NCBI RefSeq assembly: GCF_910592395.1
Contig: NC_088312.1
Coordinates: 2,232,001-2,296,000 of the forward strand
DNA from: Lineus longissimus
Taxonomy: Eukaryota > Nemertea > Pilidiophora > Heteronemertea > Lineidae
Length of the DNA stretch: 64,000 nt
Direction: 5' to 3'
The notes beneath the pieces are model-generated. The model saw nothing but the letters and a program-made list of their open reading frames with translations, had not been told where the DNA came from and made no database searches. Within the stretch, counting starts at the first letter, position 1. Each line of letters starts with the position of its first letter. Below, piece after piece: positions 22,892 to 34,573 of this stretch. A program made the translations under genes and the position numbers.

Positions 22892-25800
22892 CTAGACAAA
22901 TAAGGCAATGGTCATAATAATTGCGACCACCATGAATATGATCCAAAGGAGTCGATCCACCACAATGGAGATGAGCCTCCACTCCTTGCGGCCGTGACCG
23001 GTCTTAGGTGACTTCACCTCAATGTCCGAATCCCCTCGGCCCTCATCGTTGGAAACGCCCGAGTAGTTATCCCTCTTCACGCAGAGGCAGCGGCCCAGGC
23101 CATCAACGAATACCTAGAAGAGAGATTCGAAGTTGAGCTGAGTATCAGTTGTAATCAACAAGGGATGGAAACCGGAAGAGAGTTTCCAAGAATCTGATTA
23201 ATATCACATCTTTTGCCCTAAAAAAAGAGCAACCCAAACGACAAAGCATTTCACAGTCAGTCATGACAGTGGTCGTCAACATAAGAATTGGTAGTCATAC
23301 GTGTAGGCGGCCTTCCCGGTACCCCGCTTTCCTTGGCTCCTCTCACATAGAGTATAGTGCTGTAGTCGTAGGTTCATCTCAGTCAGGGATGATGCTACAT
23401 CGGAATTGTCTTTCTAGCCTTAGGTTGTTTGCAATGCAGGTGTCAGTTTACAAGTTTGTTTATATCCGGTACGGTACTGGACTGTTAGAAGCTTTGCATA
23501 AAGGGGAGCTATGAAGGAGTATACCTTTGATAGCAGTGCTGGTGGAGATGAGTTCGAGCCATGCCAGTACATTCCTAAGGTCCTCACGGAGAATGCCACA
23601 GAGATTCCCATAAGGATGAAGCTGGACGTGTAATACATGGCTGGAATAGGATTTGAAATGAGATGTGTATTGCCTGGATGTCATCTGGGAATGTCAACTG
23701 TACAAGGTCTTTCGTGGAGCTTTTCAATGACGCCCGAAAGCTACAAATTTGCATGACTGTAATCATTGAGTATCAAAACTACCAAATATGTTTTTCCCGA
23801 TGGCTATTATGTTATGATATTTCCTTTGTATAGTCGCATTTTGCCAAATCTCTAAAGTTCCTTGATATATTCGCATGCATATGTTAGTGATGTCATTCTT
23901 ACCAATGATCGGTGCCGTGGAGAGTGCGGATGGCAGGAATCCTTCCATCATCAGGACCATCAGGACGAGGCAGATCATAATACCAACACCTGCAAAAACC
24001 GGACTACCAGTCAGATTTCAGAAATATCGGGCGTTAGCAACAAAACACTCTTTTGCAACGCAAAATACATGTAGTCTAGCAGACACAACTATATTGTACG
24101 AATTTGATTTCTCATTGACAATACCCTATTCATTTTGATTTCATGGTCGTCTCTGTAGGCTGCTTGATCCCCGTAGTTTTATAGTTATGATGTAGCGATG
24201 TACGAACGCTCAATTGAGAGTCAAGATGCCACTAGATCCACAACGCAGCGAATGTTTGACCTCCACAATACATGTATCTGCATTACCTAGAGTGACTTTC
24301 TCGCCCGACTCCGGCGGCAGCAAGAAAATAAACGGTATGAGCAAGGTCATAACGACAGCAGGCCCGATGAAGATCTGGGAGTAGTACGATGATTTTCGCG
24401 AGATGGTGATATTGTAGGTGATCTCTGGATAAGGTTCTTCACAACACGCGTAGAACTTGTCACTCCTTGCCCCTGTATTCCGGATGATATCCCATTCGTC
24501 GTGAGGGGCGAAGTCAGCCAGGTCGATCGTGTAATCCTTTCCGAAGTTTTCGAGGTCCAGCTGTAAAGGTAAAACAGTCGATAAATCAACCTACTGCGTG
24601 GTTATACACAACGCTGTTTTGTACCACTGCAGAAAAAAACGCTTGCTGGCCTGATATCCGTAGAAACATAACTTTCAAAAAGACCAACCGAACTTTTCAA
24701 TGGAGATTTGCGGATATTAATGCAACAGGACTTTGCCCATATTTCTTGGTGGCAGGAAGCATTGGGCATGCATGTCTTGGCGTCTGGACGCCACAAGATT
24801 CATCTTGGTGATTGGTCGCTACACAGGTGCATCTTCGCGTCTGGACGCCACGAGCAAGATTACGTACCCTATTACCATCGAACGACCAAGAGCCAAACGC
24901 GAGGTGACACATGTGTTGATCGAAGGGAAACTTTCTCATATCCATTGCACAGTGGGACATGATCTGTTTGGGAGGGATCCATATAATGTGACCATCGCTG
25001 TAGACAATGACGTTAACTTGTTGGTCTGCATAAGTGTATGCAGATTTGGCACTGCAAAGAAATGATTACATACAGCTACATATAGCTGTGACCATGGAAT
25101 ACACTTCCATACCAAATCCATTGGAAATTCCAAATCAAGAAGGCCACTACGAACACAACAGCTAATGTTCCCATCACGCGCAGTTAGCATCACTTCGACT
25201 TAACAATTACTGATAGAAAAGGAATAGACTAAGCATATCCACGGCCTACGAAAAAGGATTTCAGTGAATTTGTTAAGGTGGGATCGAGATGAACGGACTT
25301 TTGCCAACCCCTCACGTTGGACGTGACTTACTTGTTGTAAAGGAAGATATCTGGCCGCCAAACCCTCTGGTCACTGACGCGGAGTAAACTGATGCCGTCA
25401 TAGGCGGCAGGGTCCCATCGCAGGCGATAATCATTCCATTTCTGAAAAAGAGGGATGTTATTAATAAGCAACAAGCAACAGCAGCAGCAACAGCAACAAA
25501 TTGTGCAACAGAAGTGGACACAATATGAAGAATATGCCGGCGCGATGTCGTGGTTTTTTTCAATATGCACCGCGAGTTTGCTCATAGAATTATCCACAGT
25601 GTCACCAGCCTAGCTTGTTATCTCCACGGTGCTGTTGAAAATGGGGATGGCTGGCCACAGTCAGACCACATCTAATTTCGCTAGCACCCGATCATGATGA
25701 TGGCAAAGGGACCCACCCCGGGATCCACCCCACTTCCGTATACTGACTCGTGTCCTCGGACGCTTCCTAAACCACTGCCTGGACACAGTCTGTTCCGATT

Positions 25801-27707
25801 AGCTCTGCTTGATGGCGCTGAGATCTGTGCCATAGCCTTTATGAAGAGTTCTTACCATTCTCACCCAGCCGTTGACAACCAGGGCCTGGTTCTTTTCGTC
25901 CTGAAGAGAAAGTTTATAAAACAGGGATATGATAACAGCGCTCTACTTGAGTTTTTACTTCATTTTGATGGGAGAGAGCAGTACACCCACAAAGCTCTCC
26001 AAATTTACCGATGTTTACGATGTCTTAGACACTTAGCACTACACAACGGAATCGAAGCTTAAAAGAGTCATTCAAAACATCTTCTGCACCCATATAGCAA
26101 TCTTACAAATTAACTGAAGAGCAGTTTGTATATTTTGCGTAGATTGGTAGATTATCAAGCTCGTCCTGACCCCGCCCCACCACCATAACATATATCAGCG
26201 CGGCCGATCATAACTATAAGTGTCATAATGAGCTATAGGTATGACACTTATGCTGCTATTCATAAACCCAAATAAGGCCTGCTTGGGTGCAGAAGTGTCA
26301 AAAAATGCAAATTTGATTGCTCTTGTCCCAGTAACTAATGCAGGTTTTGAGATCAAACAAACTGGAAACAACAAGTATTGACCTCGACCACATGCTTAAA
26401 AAAGTTTATGATCTTTTTTTGTGTCAACTATTAACTATCGTCCGGAGCAATAGTCAGTGCAACATTGATATTCAAAAACTGATTGCTATCAGGCGTACGT
26501 AACACATCCTCTGACGTAGAGTTCCCTAACAAAAAAACGAACTTAGATAAACATGTATTTACTTATTATTATTATTATTATTATCATTATTATTATTATT
26601 ATTATTATTATTAAAACAATTTATATAGCGCCTTTTGTAAAACACTTCAAGGCGCTTTACAAAAAAAAAAAAAAAAAAAAATTCAATGCATACAATAATT
26701 TTGCTGTGTAAAACAATGATTGATAAAACTGAGACTATAAGACATTAGGTAAGACAATTAGAGACAAGATGACTATAAAACATTCTAGAGTGCATTGTCA
26801 CCGAAAAAGTGCTTCCTAAAAAGATATGTTTTTAAGTGTGACTTAAAAGTTACATGTAGATCCATGCTTTTGCTCAATGATATCACATTTAGTCAACTGG
26901 TGAGCACCCTTTCTGGCATCCATGCACCTCCCGGCTCTTGTTCCGCTGTAAGAATAATTGAACTTACCACATCGATCAAGCTGATTACAGCCAAACCAAG
27001 GGAAACCTTTAGCGTGTCATTGGCCGTCTTGGAGGGGAAAATTTCCTTGTCATAGTTGCTGTCCGTAAATAGCTTCTTGGTCAACTTTTGCTCAGTGCTT
27101 ACTAAGACTTGTCCGAATGATGGTCCTAAAAAAATTTGATATAAACTATGAAGTTTCTAAAACTAGAGCCAATGCCTGCGTCATCTCGACATTAAAATGA
27201 GAGCATTCTTTCTCCACACTACGCCTTGCTACCATGTTACAAATCAGTTTTAAGTTGTAATCATGTGTACACAAGTTTGCATTTACTTCGACTGTTGCAT
27301 TTCAGTTGTTGCTCTTCAGAAGGGTCACACGCTTATGTCTCGGCCGTTTTTACTTTGATGCGTGAATATCCGAGTGTAGTGGATTATTGCGATTTTGAAA
27401 GAGCGGCATAGCACGACGATGTTTTTGTTTTAGTTTTGAGGAGGAAAACACGTGAAGTAACCTAGGAGACGCGTTGAGGGACAAAATTGCGCCATGGCTG
27501 ACAATCATGCAGAGTGATACTGCACTCTCGATTCGAATGATGCTGCGAGTATTGGAGGCTGTAGAAATTTTGTCTTCAGTTCAAAATGCTCTGCACCAGA
27601 AACATTTGTTGTAAAAATGCAAAAGACAGTGTGAAAGATAAATCAAACTTACCTGCAAGGAAACACAGACAAACCGCCAGATTCCGAAGAGTGCAGAATG
27701 TATCCAT
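22892..27707 (-). CDS. Nicotinic acetylcholine receptor-like alpha subunit, tandem copy B
   Basis: Exons on the minus strand: 27707-27653, 27125-26968, 25900-25856, 25441-25332, 25051-24868, 24560-24287, 23989-23903, 23640-23525 and 23113-22892, totalling 1251 nt (416 aa plus stop). The order matches copy A: signal peptide, RVWRPDIFLYN, the 13-residue Cys-loop CAMDMRKFPFDQHMC, FGSWSFDG, the vicinal-Cys loop CCEEPYPEITYN, and four membrane helices with GEKVTLG leading into M2. Exons 4, 6 and 7 have exactly the same lengths as their copy A counterparts (110, 274 and 87 nt), which supports a tandem duplication. Copy B keeps the 45-nt exon 3 (DEKNQALVVNGWVRM) typical of nicotinic-receptor genes. 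Copy B lies upstream of copy A in the direction of transcription. Whether the subunits form homomers or join each other is unknown. Confidence 0.93.
26562..26661 (-). mobile_element. 3' tail of a CR1/L2-like LINE (or a SINE using it) with (AAT)n end
   Basis: Read on the minus strand, GTAAAGCGCCTTGAAG...AAAGGCGCTATATAAAT is followed by about 50 bp of AAT repeats. This inverted GCGC stem and simple-repeat tail is typical of the 3' ends of CR1/L2-type retrotransposons in fish and marine invertebrates. Only the tail is present. It sits in an intron of receptor copy B next to a run of 21 A. Confidence 0.6.
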
Positions 27708-28394
27708 GTTTCAACGTTGAAAGAGCTCCGTAGACTGGTTGGTACATAACCCCACCCCGAAATATATAATTCAAGTACCTTTACCTCATTTGGGCCACCG
27801 CGATTCCTCCTGGTGAGGAAGGCCTATCAATGTAATCCATGAATCGTTGACCCTTTAATAATACAGGTTGTTAACCTACATTTTAGAGGATATTCTCGTC
27901 CCCATTTTACTGCAATAAATTTAACAATTTGACAGCAAAAATACTGACCATTTTATCAAGGTATCATTACATTCAATCAATTCATAACTTAATTAACTAA
28001 GTATGTGTTTCATATGATTGGGATCTTTTCGCTGCATCATTAATATCACATAGATGAACATGTGAACATTCTTAAACACTTCAGTTACGGTCAACACTGT
28101 TGGTTAAAGCCTATACGGGGTGCCCCCTCGCTGTGTATGATAAGACAAACCAACCTCCAGTTAGGTATCAATCGCTTTTTGGTAGTTACATGAATCAAGT
28201 ATTAACCCAAACAGAGCTTTTCGAATTCCTTTCGACATGTTCGAGCGTTCCTTATCGTCAACGGCAGACCGCACACTAGTCTCAGATCATTGAGAATATT
28301 TACATACATGTACATGTATATCATTGATAAAAAGTTTTCAGAGGGAACCCTATAGGGTCCCAGGGCTGGATTAAGTTTCGGGCCTTCCTGTTGT

Positions 28395-28672
28395 AACATA
28401 GGAAAAACATTAAGGTCTAACCGGGGATTGAACTCGGGACCTCTCGCTTATAAGGCCATCACTCTAACGACTGAGCTAAAGGGAATTTCCCTCTAGCCTG
28501 GGCTAGTAGGAATGATGCCACCACTACATACTCCCCCTGTTCGGGAAAGTGTCCTCACAACCGGGTTCTTCCGTGATACAAAGGGTTAATTAATTATCCA
28601 AAGACACACCAGCATCTAAACAAATTATCCCCGGTTGGACCTTGATGTTTTTCCTCTGTTACACTGTCATAT
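28395..28672. mobile_element. Foldback element containing a tRNA-like RNA polymerase III promoter (SINE-like)
   Basis: On the minus strand, TTTAGCTCAGTCGTTAGAG (A-box-like) and GGTCCCGAGTTCAATCCCC (B-box-like) are spaced as in a tRNA, with a TTATAA centre in the anticodon loop position. The cloverleaf is imperfect, so this is a tRNA-derived element rather than a working tRNA. The outer 35-40 bp (28395-28431 and about 28635-28672) are inverted copies, sharing ATCCCCGGTT and TTTTTCCT.TGTTACA. It may be two SINE copies facing each other or a foldback SINE. Confidence 0.55.
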
Positions 28673-29394
28673 CGTACGTCGGAGTATAACATTTCGGCGG
28701 ACGTATTCTTCCTGAGATTTATTTAGTTACGTGAATTCGGTCCGCCTTTCTCCCCCCCCCCCCCCTTTGATGTCCTGTGTATACGGGTCTTGGCCGTATC
28801 CGTGAAATGTCACGTGGCGTGACACGCTCAATGTGGAGATAGACCTTACACTTCACTGTCATCTGAGGTTGTGATGGTAAGGCTATTATTTCAAATTGGA
28901 CTGCTTGATAATGGTTCTATGAACATTAATCAATTATTAAATGCACATTTTATGCGGTGTACATGTTGCTAAGGTCATAATTAGAAAAACTTTTTTTCTT
29001 TCTGTCATTGGTTATAATAAATCAAGGTAACAGATAATTAGTATAATGCGAGAAAAGAGTAAAAACCCATAAAACCTACATGAAATGTGACATTCACTGC
29101 ACGCGTTGTCGCAAGTGCATGCATCCTCTGTACGTAAGCGATCAATTATCGGCATATGCTCGTATCGATTTTGGAATTTGACGCCATGCATAGGCATACA
29201 AAAGAATCAGGAGGAATTGCTGAACACTTGTTGCCCATCTGTTCAGTTCCTTTCCGGCAGTATTCACATTTTAAACGCACACAAAAGATAAATTTGATAC
29301 ATATTTGCACTTAGTAACCACATTGGAACGTTTTTGGCAAGAGGTCAGTACATTTATCCCAATATGGGCTTAGAGTTTATACAGATGGGGAAAG

Positions 29395-29937
29395 CCTATC
29401 CTTGCGATCGCGGACCTAATCTGGGCCAAGGTGCATATCTTTTAAATTGTTTTTATCAATCCGCCATCATTCGGGGATGGAGGAAATATCGATTTCGTTG
29501 ACACCTCAGAAAGTTGTTGACTGTTTGAAGTTATCGCACCAACTGCTGATAATACAATCATGCCATGTTTATTTAGGAAAAAACAGGAAAAGCAAATTTA
29601 CATTTTGCCAGAGGGTTCAATATTAGACTACACAGTAGAATCCCGGTGCCTACATAGAGTTTATTCCTTGCGATGGGAGACCTAATAAAAAATTTGTGTC
29701 CGTGCCGCGATGCATATCCTTACATTGTTTTCTCAATCCACCATCATTCGGGGATGGACGAAATATCGATTTCGTTGATTTCGTTGACTCTGAGAAGGTT
29801 GTTGACTGTTCGAAGATATCGTACCAGCTGAATATACCCCTTGGCTCGTGGACAAACAACCTTAACCTACAATGATGACATGTTTATTTAGGTAAAACAA
29901 ATTCACGTTTTGGCAGAGGATTCAATATTAGGTTATT
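29395..29937. repeat. Diverged tandem duplication, unit about 260-270 bp
   Basis: Two blocks, about 29395-29636 and 29660-29937, share in the same order CTTGCGAT...GACCTAAT, ATGCATATC/GTGCATATC, CATCATTCGGGGATGGA, AAATATCGATTTCGTTGA, GTTGTTGACTGTT and GTTCAATATTAG. The second copy has an internal duplication of GATTTCGTT. No coding function is apparent. Confidence 0.75.
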
Positions 29938-32526
29938 TGCTTTCGCATGCTGAGACACTCCGCTGAGACACTTCGATGTGGAGAAGTATTAACGGTGTTC
30001 GTGAATACAAGATAAGGATTCCACGCAAGTTTCTTTCCAAGTAAGTTAACTGCGATTATTCCATCCAACATATTCAGGTGTGGCACATGTAGCTGATAGA
30101 GACGCCAAATGGAGAAATCCAGTTATGATAGTTGACTTTAAAACACCAGTCGGGGAGGAACAGATACAGGTTCATTCAGGTATGCTAGCTTCAGGACAAT
30201 CATGCAGAGACGGTGTTTGAGCTTACAGCGCACAAAACCGATAACAAATACATGAATATATTTGTTGAGCATGTACCTACCAAATGTGGACTACAGGAGA
30301 ACTTCAATTCTCGGCGCAATGCATTTGGCATACAAAACAACCTTTCAGGTGTAATCTTGGTGAAATATGTGGCAAAATGTCATATATTTGTATTTTAAAT
30401 GGGCGTTATAATAGAGTTGATTGATCCATTTTCCTAACGAGAACGTCCAGATAACCCATATAAAAAGGGTGCTTTAAAATACATCACATTTGGTGATTCG
30501 CTGCAGAATCAACAAAATGTTAAGGGCCTGAGGGAAGCCATAGTTTGTCATTATCTTAGCATTGACATTATTGAGACCATGGTTACCAAGTCTTATAACT
30601 CGATTCAAAACCATATAATATAGGCCCTATGACTCACTTGAGTAGAGTTACATGGAATGAGTCACGTGAAGGCCTGCTGGAGATGGCTAGATCTTCTTAC
30701 ATCTGCAGATAAGAACGAGCTCCACTCCGTTAAAGTTCTCACAATCTATAATCGACTGTTTCGACAACGCCATAAATTTGTGTTCACGGTAGCCATCTGG
30801 ATGTAAATCATGCAACCTGCATGGAGGCCCTTGGGCAGGATGTATGTCCCGATGTATCGGGGGTACAAGTCTAAGGTGAGTGAAGATTCCTGTACGTGTC
30901 TTTCAACCGCTGTATGATTCAAAGATTGACAGCGACCGACCAGCGAGAGAGCTATACCAGAACGTCTCGATCAGGTAGGTCGTATGGATTTTTATGGCGT
31001 GAAGTATCTTACCGGCGAGTAGGCCTAACCAGCATAAGGAAATATACGGAAGAATGTTACGTACATGCATGTACCGTTACTTAGTGTCGGTGAAATTATT
31101 TTCTAAGTGAATTTGGAGACGCTGGCATGCAGATCACATCATGACGGCATTTGCATGTAGGCAATAGTTATATATTTTAACACTGCCGTCATACATTTTC
31201 GTCGGTAATGGTTCCAATCGGCGCATGGAGATCGAGGCGATATTATGCTGGTGAAGAGGCGAACATCCACCCCTGATTTCTTCAGAATGTTGTGTGTGTT
31301 TGCGTAAACGTTAACCGATTGTCTAACAACTCAGCTGAGAATGCTAGGGAAAACAAATGGCTGAAGCATTGTTTTCTGTGACTTATTGGTCCTTTGACCT
31401 CATTCAATGACGGTCTTATACGGCGAATCAACTAAGATGACCCCAGACGTAATATAATTACGAAAACCGGGTCAACTGGAGAGTGATAGGATATCCTGTC
31501 GCCTATTTAATGACAAAGTTCATGCGTCTTCTAGTGTATACGTTGTATACACGTCCTATGTTGTACACTAATTAGTGACACTAGTGTTCTTCATTATGTT
31601 GATCTACTATCCGAAATTCTGGTAAAGATCTTCATTTCGTCAATCGCATGTATACTGCAAAATGTCACCTGAATACTAGGCCTAATATGACCAATAAAGA
31701 ATCTTCCTCTAACATGTAAATACTGTGTACACTTGCGTCATAGAAAACAATCACGCTGTACCAACAGGAATAACATTCCAATGGCCCAATTATTTGTTGT
31801 TATAGGGTGGACAAGTGCCGACGGGCGAAAGCCGATTGACAAAATACCCGATTCGTATTGAAAAATACCGGTATACCCTGCGGAACAAAAGAGTGTGACC
31901 AATGGACTGTTCCTCCAGGATAAGAAGAGAGAAACATATAAAGTTGTGCATCCGGAAGAAATCAGGAGGTTTTCATATTAGCCAGTGGACATGCCCAGAT
32001 TGCATGTCCTGCATCGTGAAACCTATGTACATTGTATAGTCTGACCAACTTTATGTTCCAGTATTTTCACATACTTGTATCAACAAAACTTTTCAACTTA
32101 CCGTTGTTCCTGTGAATAACGCCATCTATCGCACCTAATACACTCAATCAAAATAGGAACCACGAAGGCAAGCTGATGGAGGATGGTAGAAATGCATACT
32201 TTTATAATGTGCACCGAATGAACACTGTTGAGAATTCGAGGCTCTCAAAAGATACCTCGATCAAACAGAACCAGAAAACAAACACTGGTGAATAAACATT
32301 AAATATTGCCATGATATCACGATATACCGTTCTACACAATAGGAAGGTTTGTATGGCTGTCACGTTGAAATTGTTATTTTTAACAAACTAGGGTGAACCA
32401 AATTTTTCTAATACCACAAGATGCGCGAAGATTTTGTGCAATAGCAATACATATGCTATTCGCCACGCCTTTAACCGACATGTTTTCTTCTTTCGGCAGG
32501 TCTTATACAACCAACCAGCCACCTAA

Positions 32527-33576
32527 ATGACGATACGCAATTGCAACCAACTACCAAGGGGAGTGTTTCGATTCTGCCTTCTAGTCGCTGCAGTTCTATT
32601 TCTCCTCGGCCTCAGTGGTGTCTTCCACGCTTTCCAACCTTCTCTCTCCCTGGACACCATCAGGAAAGGGATGTTCGCCACAAAGACATATCTCATGAAC
32701 CCACAATTTACGCCAGGATCGTCGATAACGCGATTAAGTAGGGTGTCAGACAGTACATCTAAGACACCAATAGGCGTCACATCGTCCAGAGGCGTACTGC
32801 TATCCGTCCCAGGCGTATTCAGATTAGCTGAAAATGCAACAAAACCTGAAAAAGCTGTCCCCGCAGATGTAGCCAAGCTTCTTTCTGGAGGGCTGACCCG
32901 TGCACAGTACAAAACCTTTATTGAACTCCTTTACGTCTTCGATGAAGCGTGTAAAGCACATGGAATTACATATTTTCTTTTCTCTGGGAGTTTGTTGGGA
33001 TCGTGGCGATGTCATTGCCTACTTCAATGGGACGATGATATGGATTTGATGGTAAACACCAAAGACAGACCTAAACTTCTAACAATATTGCGCCAACTTG
33101 CGCCAAAGTACACGGCTGTGGATCATAAAGACAACTTAATTAAATTCTATAAAACTGCTGACTCAAAAACTATACCCATGGCAACATGGCGATGGCCTTT
33201 CATCGATGTCACATTCTACAGGGAAGACGGTCCATATATTCGTGATACGAACCCTTGGTGGAAACATCAAGCCCACAAACGCAGTGACATCTTCCCCTTG
33301 TATTATAGACCTTTCGAGGGTCTCGACGTCCTTGCTCCGCACAACCCTTCAACAACGTTAAGGAAGCTTTATGGCAACATAGAAAACTGTGCAACTCAGG
33401 AATACAGCCATCGTAAAGAACGAATGGATAAAGATTTGACGCGTGTGACGTGTGATGAATTAAAAACATATCATCCTTTTGTCAAAAGGACAATTTTAGA
33501 AAATGGAATGCAGGAGGTCCTTATGTTTGGGGATCGAAAGCTACATGAAAAGTTTGTGAATACCTCAAGCATGTAG
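32527..33576 (+). CDS. LicD-domain (fukutin-related-like) type II membrane protein
   Basis: The coding region is a single 349-aa exon. The ATG at 32527 follows a splice acceptor (CGGCAG|G) by about 25 nt, so a 5' untranslated exon is expected. A short cytoplasmic start precedes one hydrophobic helix at about residues 14-36, giving type II topology in the ER or Golgi. A stem of about 90 residues leads into a LicD-family domain: LTRAQYKTFIELLYVFDEAC, ITYFLFSGSLLGSWR, then LLQWDDDMDLMV with the acidic cluster at residues 169-173, the metal-binding signature of this nucleotidyltransferase-like fold, and later PFIDVTFY and FPLYYRPFEGLDVLAPHNP. Bacterial LicD handles phosphocholine and animal FKRP/fukutin transfer ribitol phosphate to glycans. 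The substrate here is unknown. It is probably a glycan-modifying phosphotransferase. Confidence 0.88.
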   Translation: MTIRNCNQLPRGVFRFCLLVAAVLFLLGLSGVFHAFQPSLSLDTIRKGMFATKTYLMNPQFTPGSSITRLSRVSDSTSKTPIGVTSSRGVLLSVPGVFRLAENATKPEKAVPADVAKLLSGGLTRAQYKTFIELLYVFDEACKAHGITYFLFSGSLLGSWRCHCLLQWDDDMDLMVNTKDRPKLLTILRQLAPKYTAVDHKDNLIKFYKTADSKTIPMATWRWPFIDVTFYREDGPYIRDTNPWWKHQAHKRSDIFPLYYRPFEGLDVLAPHNPSTTLRKLYGNIENCATQEYSHRKERMDKDLTRVTCDELKTYHPFVKRTILENGMQEVLMFGDRKLHEKFVNTSSM

Positions 33577-34211
33577 TATGGTGGAATACCAACTGGAGAT
33601 CCTCGTTAAAGGGAAATACAGAGGAAATTTGTGAATATCTCAAAAACAGAATAACGATTGGTCGAATGCATATTTTCATTACCGGTATTTACATGCCATT
33701 AGTGGCCTTGGAATGTCCACATCCTTTTTGGCCCCTCAGCGCAAACTACATTGTACTAACTGGGTCCATCGAGACTTTCACGCTTTGACGCGAGGGATAT
33801 ATTTAATGAAGAAAGGAGCGAGCCGAGGCGACGAATTTGAGATATCTATGAATGACAATCACCCTCTCTTCAGTATCATGTATATACATGTAATCACCCG
33901 TCACACCTTTCATTATTGCCAGATTAACTGCGAATATGACAACCAATATTAGTTATGCACGAGCGATATCGCGTACGGAAAAAAAATTGTCTTTGATCGG
34001 ACACACCGTGTGTGTACCATATGGTGCTTATGTTTATCAAATGGACACATCCGTTTTGATATTTCTGTGGTAACGTATGGTTTTGCACCTGTTATATGCG
34101 GATCACGGGTAAAAGTGAATCAAATTATATATTTAAACATACATCTTGTCTGTAACGCCATTTGATGAATCTGAAATTCTTATTTCGATGGCTAACCCAA
34201 TGGCGTCGGTA

Positions 34212-34266
34212 ATTATTATTATCATCATTATCATCATTATCATCATTATCATCATTATTATTATTT
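34212..34266. repeat. ATT/ATC trinucleotide microsatellite
   Basis: About 55 bp of ATTATC/ATCATT repeats. It produces a spurious poly-Ile open frame on the plus strand. Confidence 0.95.
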
Positions 34267-34462
34267 CCCAACTGGGTTTGTTGCTCTTCTCTTCTATCAC
34301 CGTATTACTTGCAGCAGTAAACGAATGTATTCTTCTGAAGAGTCTTTGAATTAATGATTTTAACTAAAAAAAAGAAGAAAAACGCAGTATTGTTATAGAA
34401 TGTGAAGGGTCTATTCAAATCCCTGGGCGGGAATAGGTTTGAATTCGCTTCGCCCCGATATG

Positions 34463-34538
34463 ACATCCTGAGGAATTCAGGGGTTAATGTTCGCTTCCCG
34501 GCCCTAGCGAACATTAACCCCCGATTTCCTCCGGATGC
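34463..34538. repeat. 33-bp inverted repeat (hairpin) next to the SLC45 3' end
   Basis: Arms 34463-34495 and 34506-34538 pair with only a few mismatches around a 10-nt loop. The inner 15 bp (GGTTAATGTTCGCT with AGCGAACATTAACC) is perfect. It lies 35-110 nt after the SLC45 stop on the minus strand, so it would form a stable hairpin in that transcript's 3' UTR. Confidence 0.85.
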
Positions 34539-34573
34539 GATATGACTGATGATGGCCATTCTCATAAAAAAAT

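Larger units (their letters stand above)
27708..32526. other. Repeat-rich spacer upstream of the LicD gene
   Basis: No protein-coding exon is supported in this 4.8 kb. It contains a tRNA-like/foldback element at 28395-28672, a C-run near 28750-28765, and a diverged tandem duplication at 29395-29937, listed separately. A TTTCGGCAG|G acceptor at about 32500 suggests the LicD gene has a 5' untranslated exon further upstream. The short open frames here look random. Confidence 0.5.
33577..34573. other. Convergent spacer between LicD and SLC45 genes
   Basis: This holds the 3' ends of two convergent genes. It contains an (ATCATT/ATT)n microsatellite at about 34212-34266 and a strong inverted repeat at 34463-34538, listed separately. 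No coding exon is seen. Confidence 0.5.

Noticed and set aside
25694-26062. 122-aa plus-strand frame in receptor copy B
   Set aside because: Overlaps the complement of the 45-nt exon 3 and intron sequence; a shadow frame.
28402-28480. Functional tRNA-Ile gene
   Set aside because: A and B boxes are good, but the anticodon stem has mismatches and the flanks belong to a repeated inverted unit; treated as a tRNA-derived SINE.
32523-32912. 129-aa minus-strand frame opposite the LicD gene
   Set aside because: Complement of the real coding exon.
34146-34349. Frame with a long poly-isoleucine run
   Set aside because: Produced by the ATT/ATC microsatellite.
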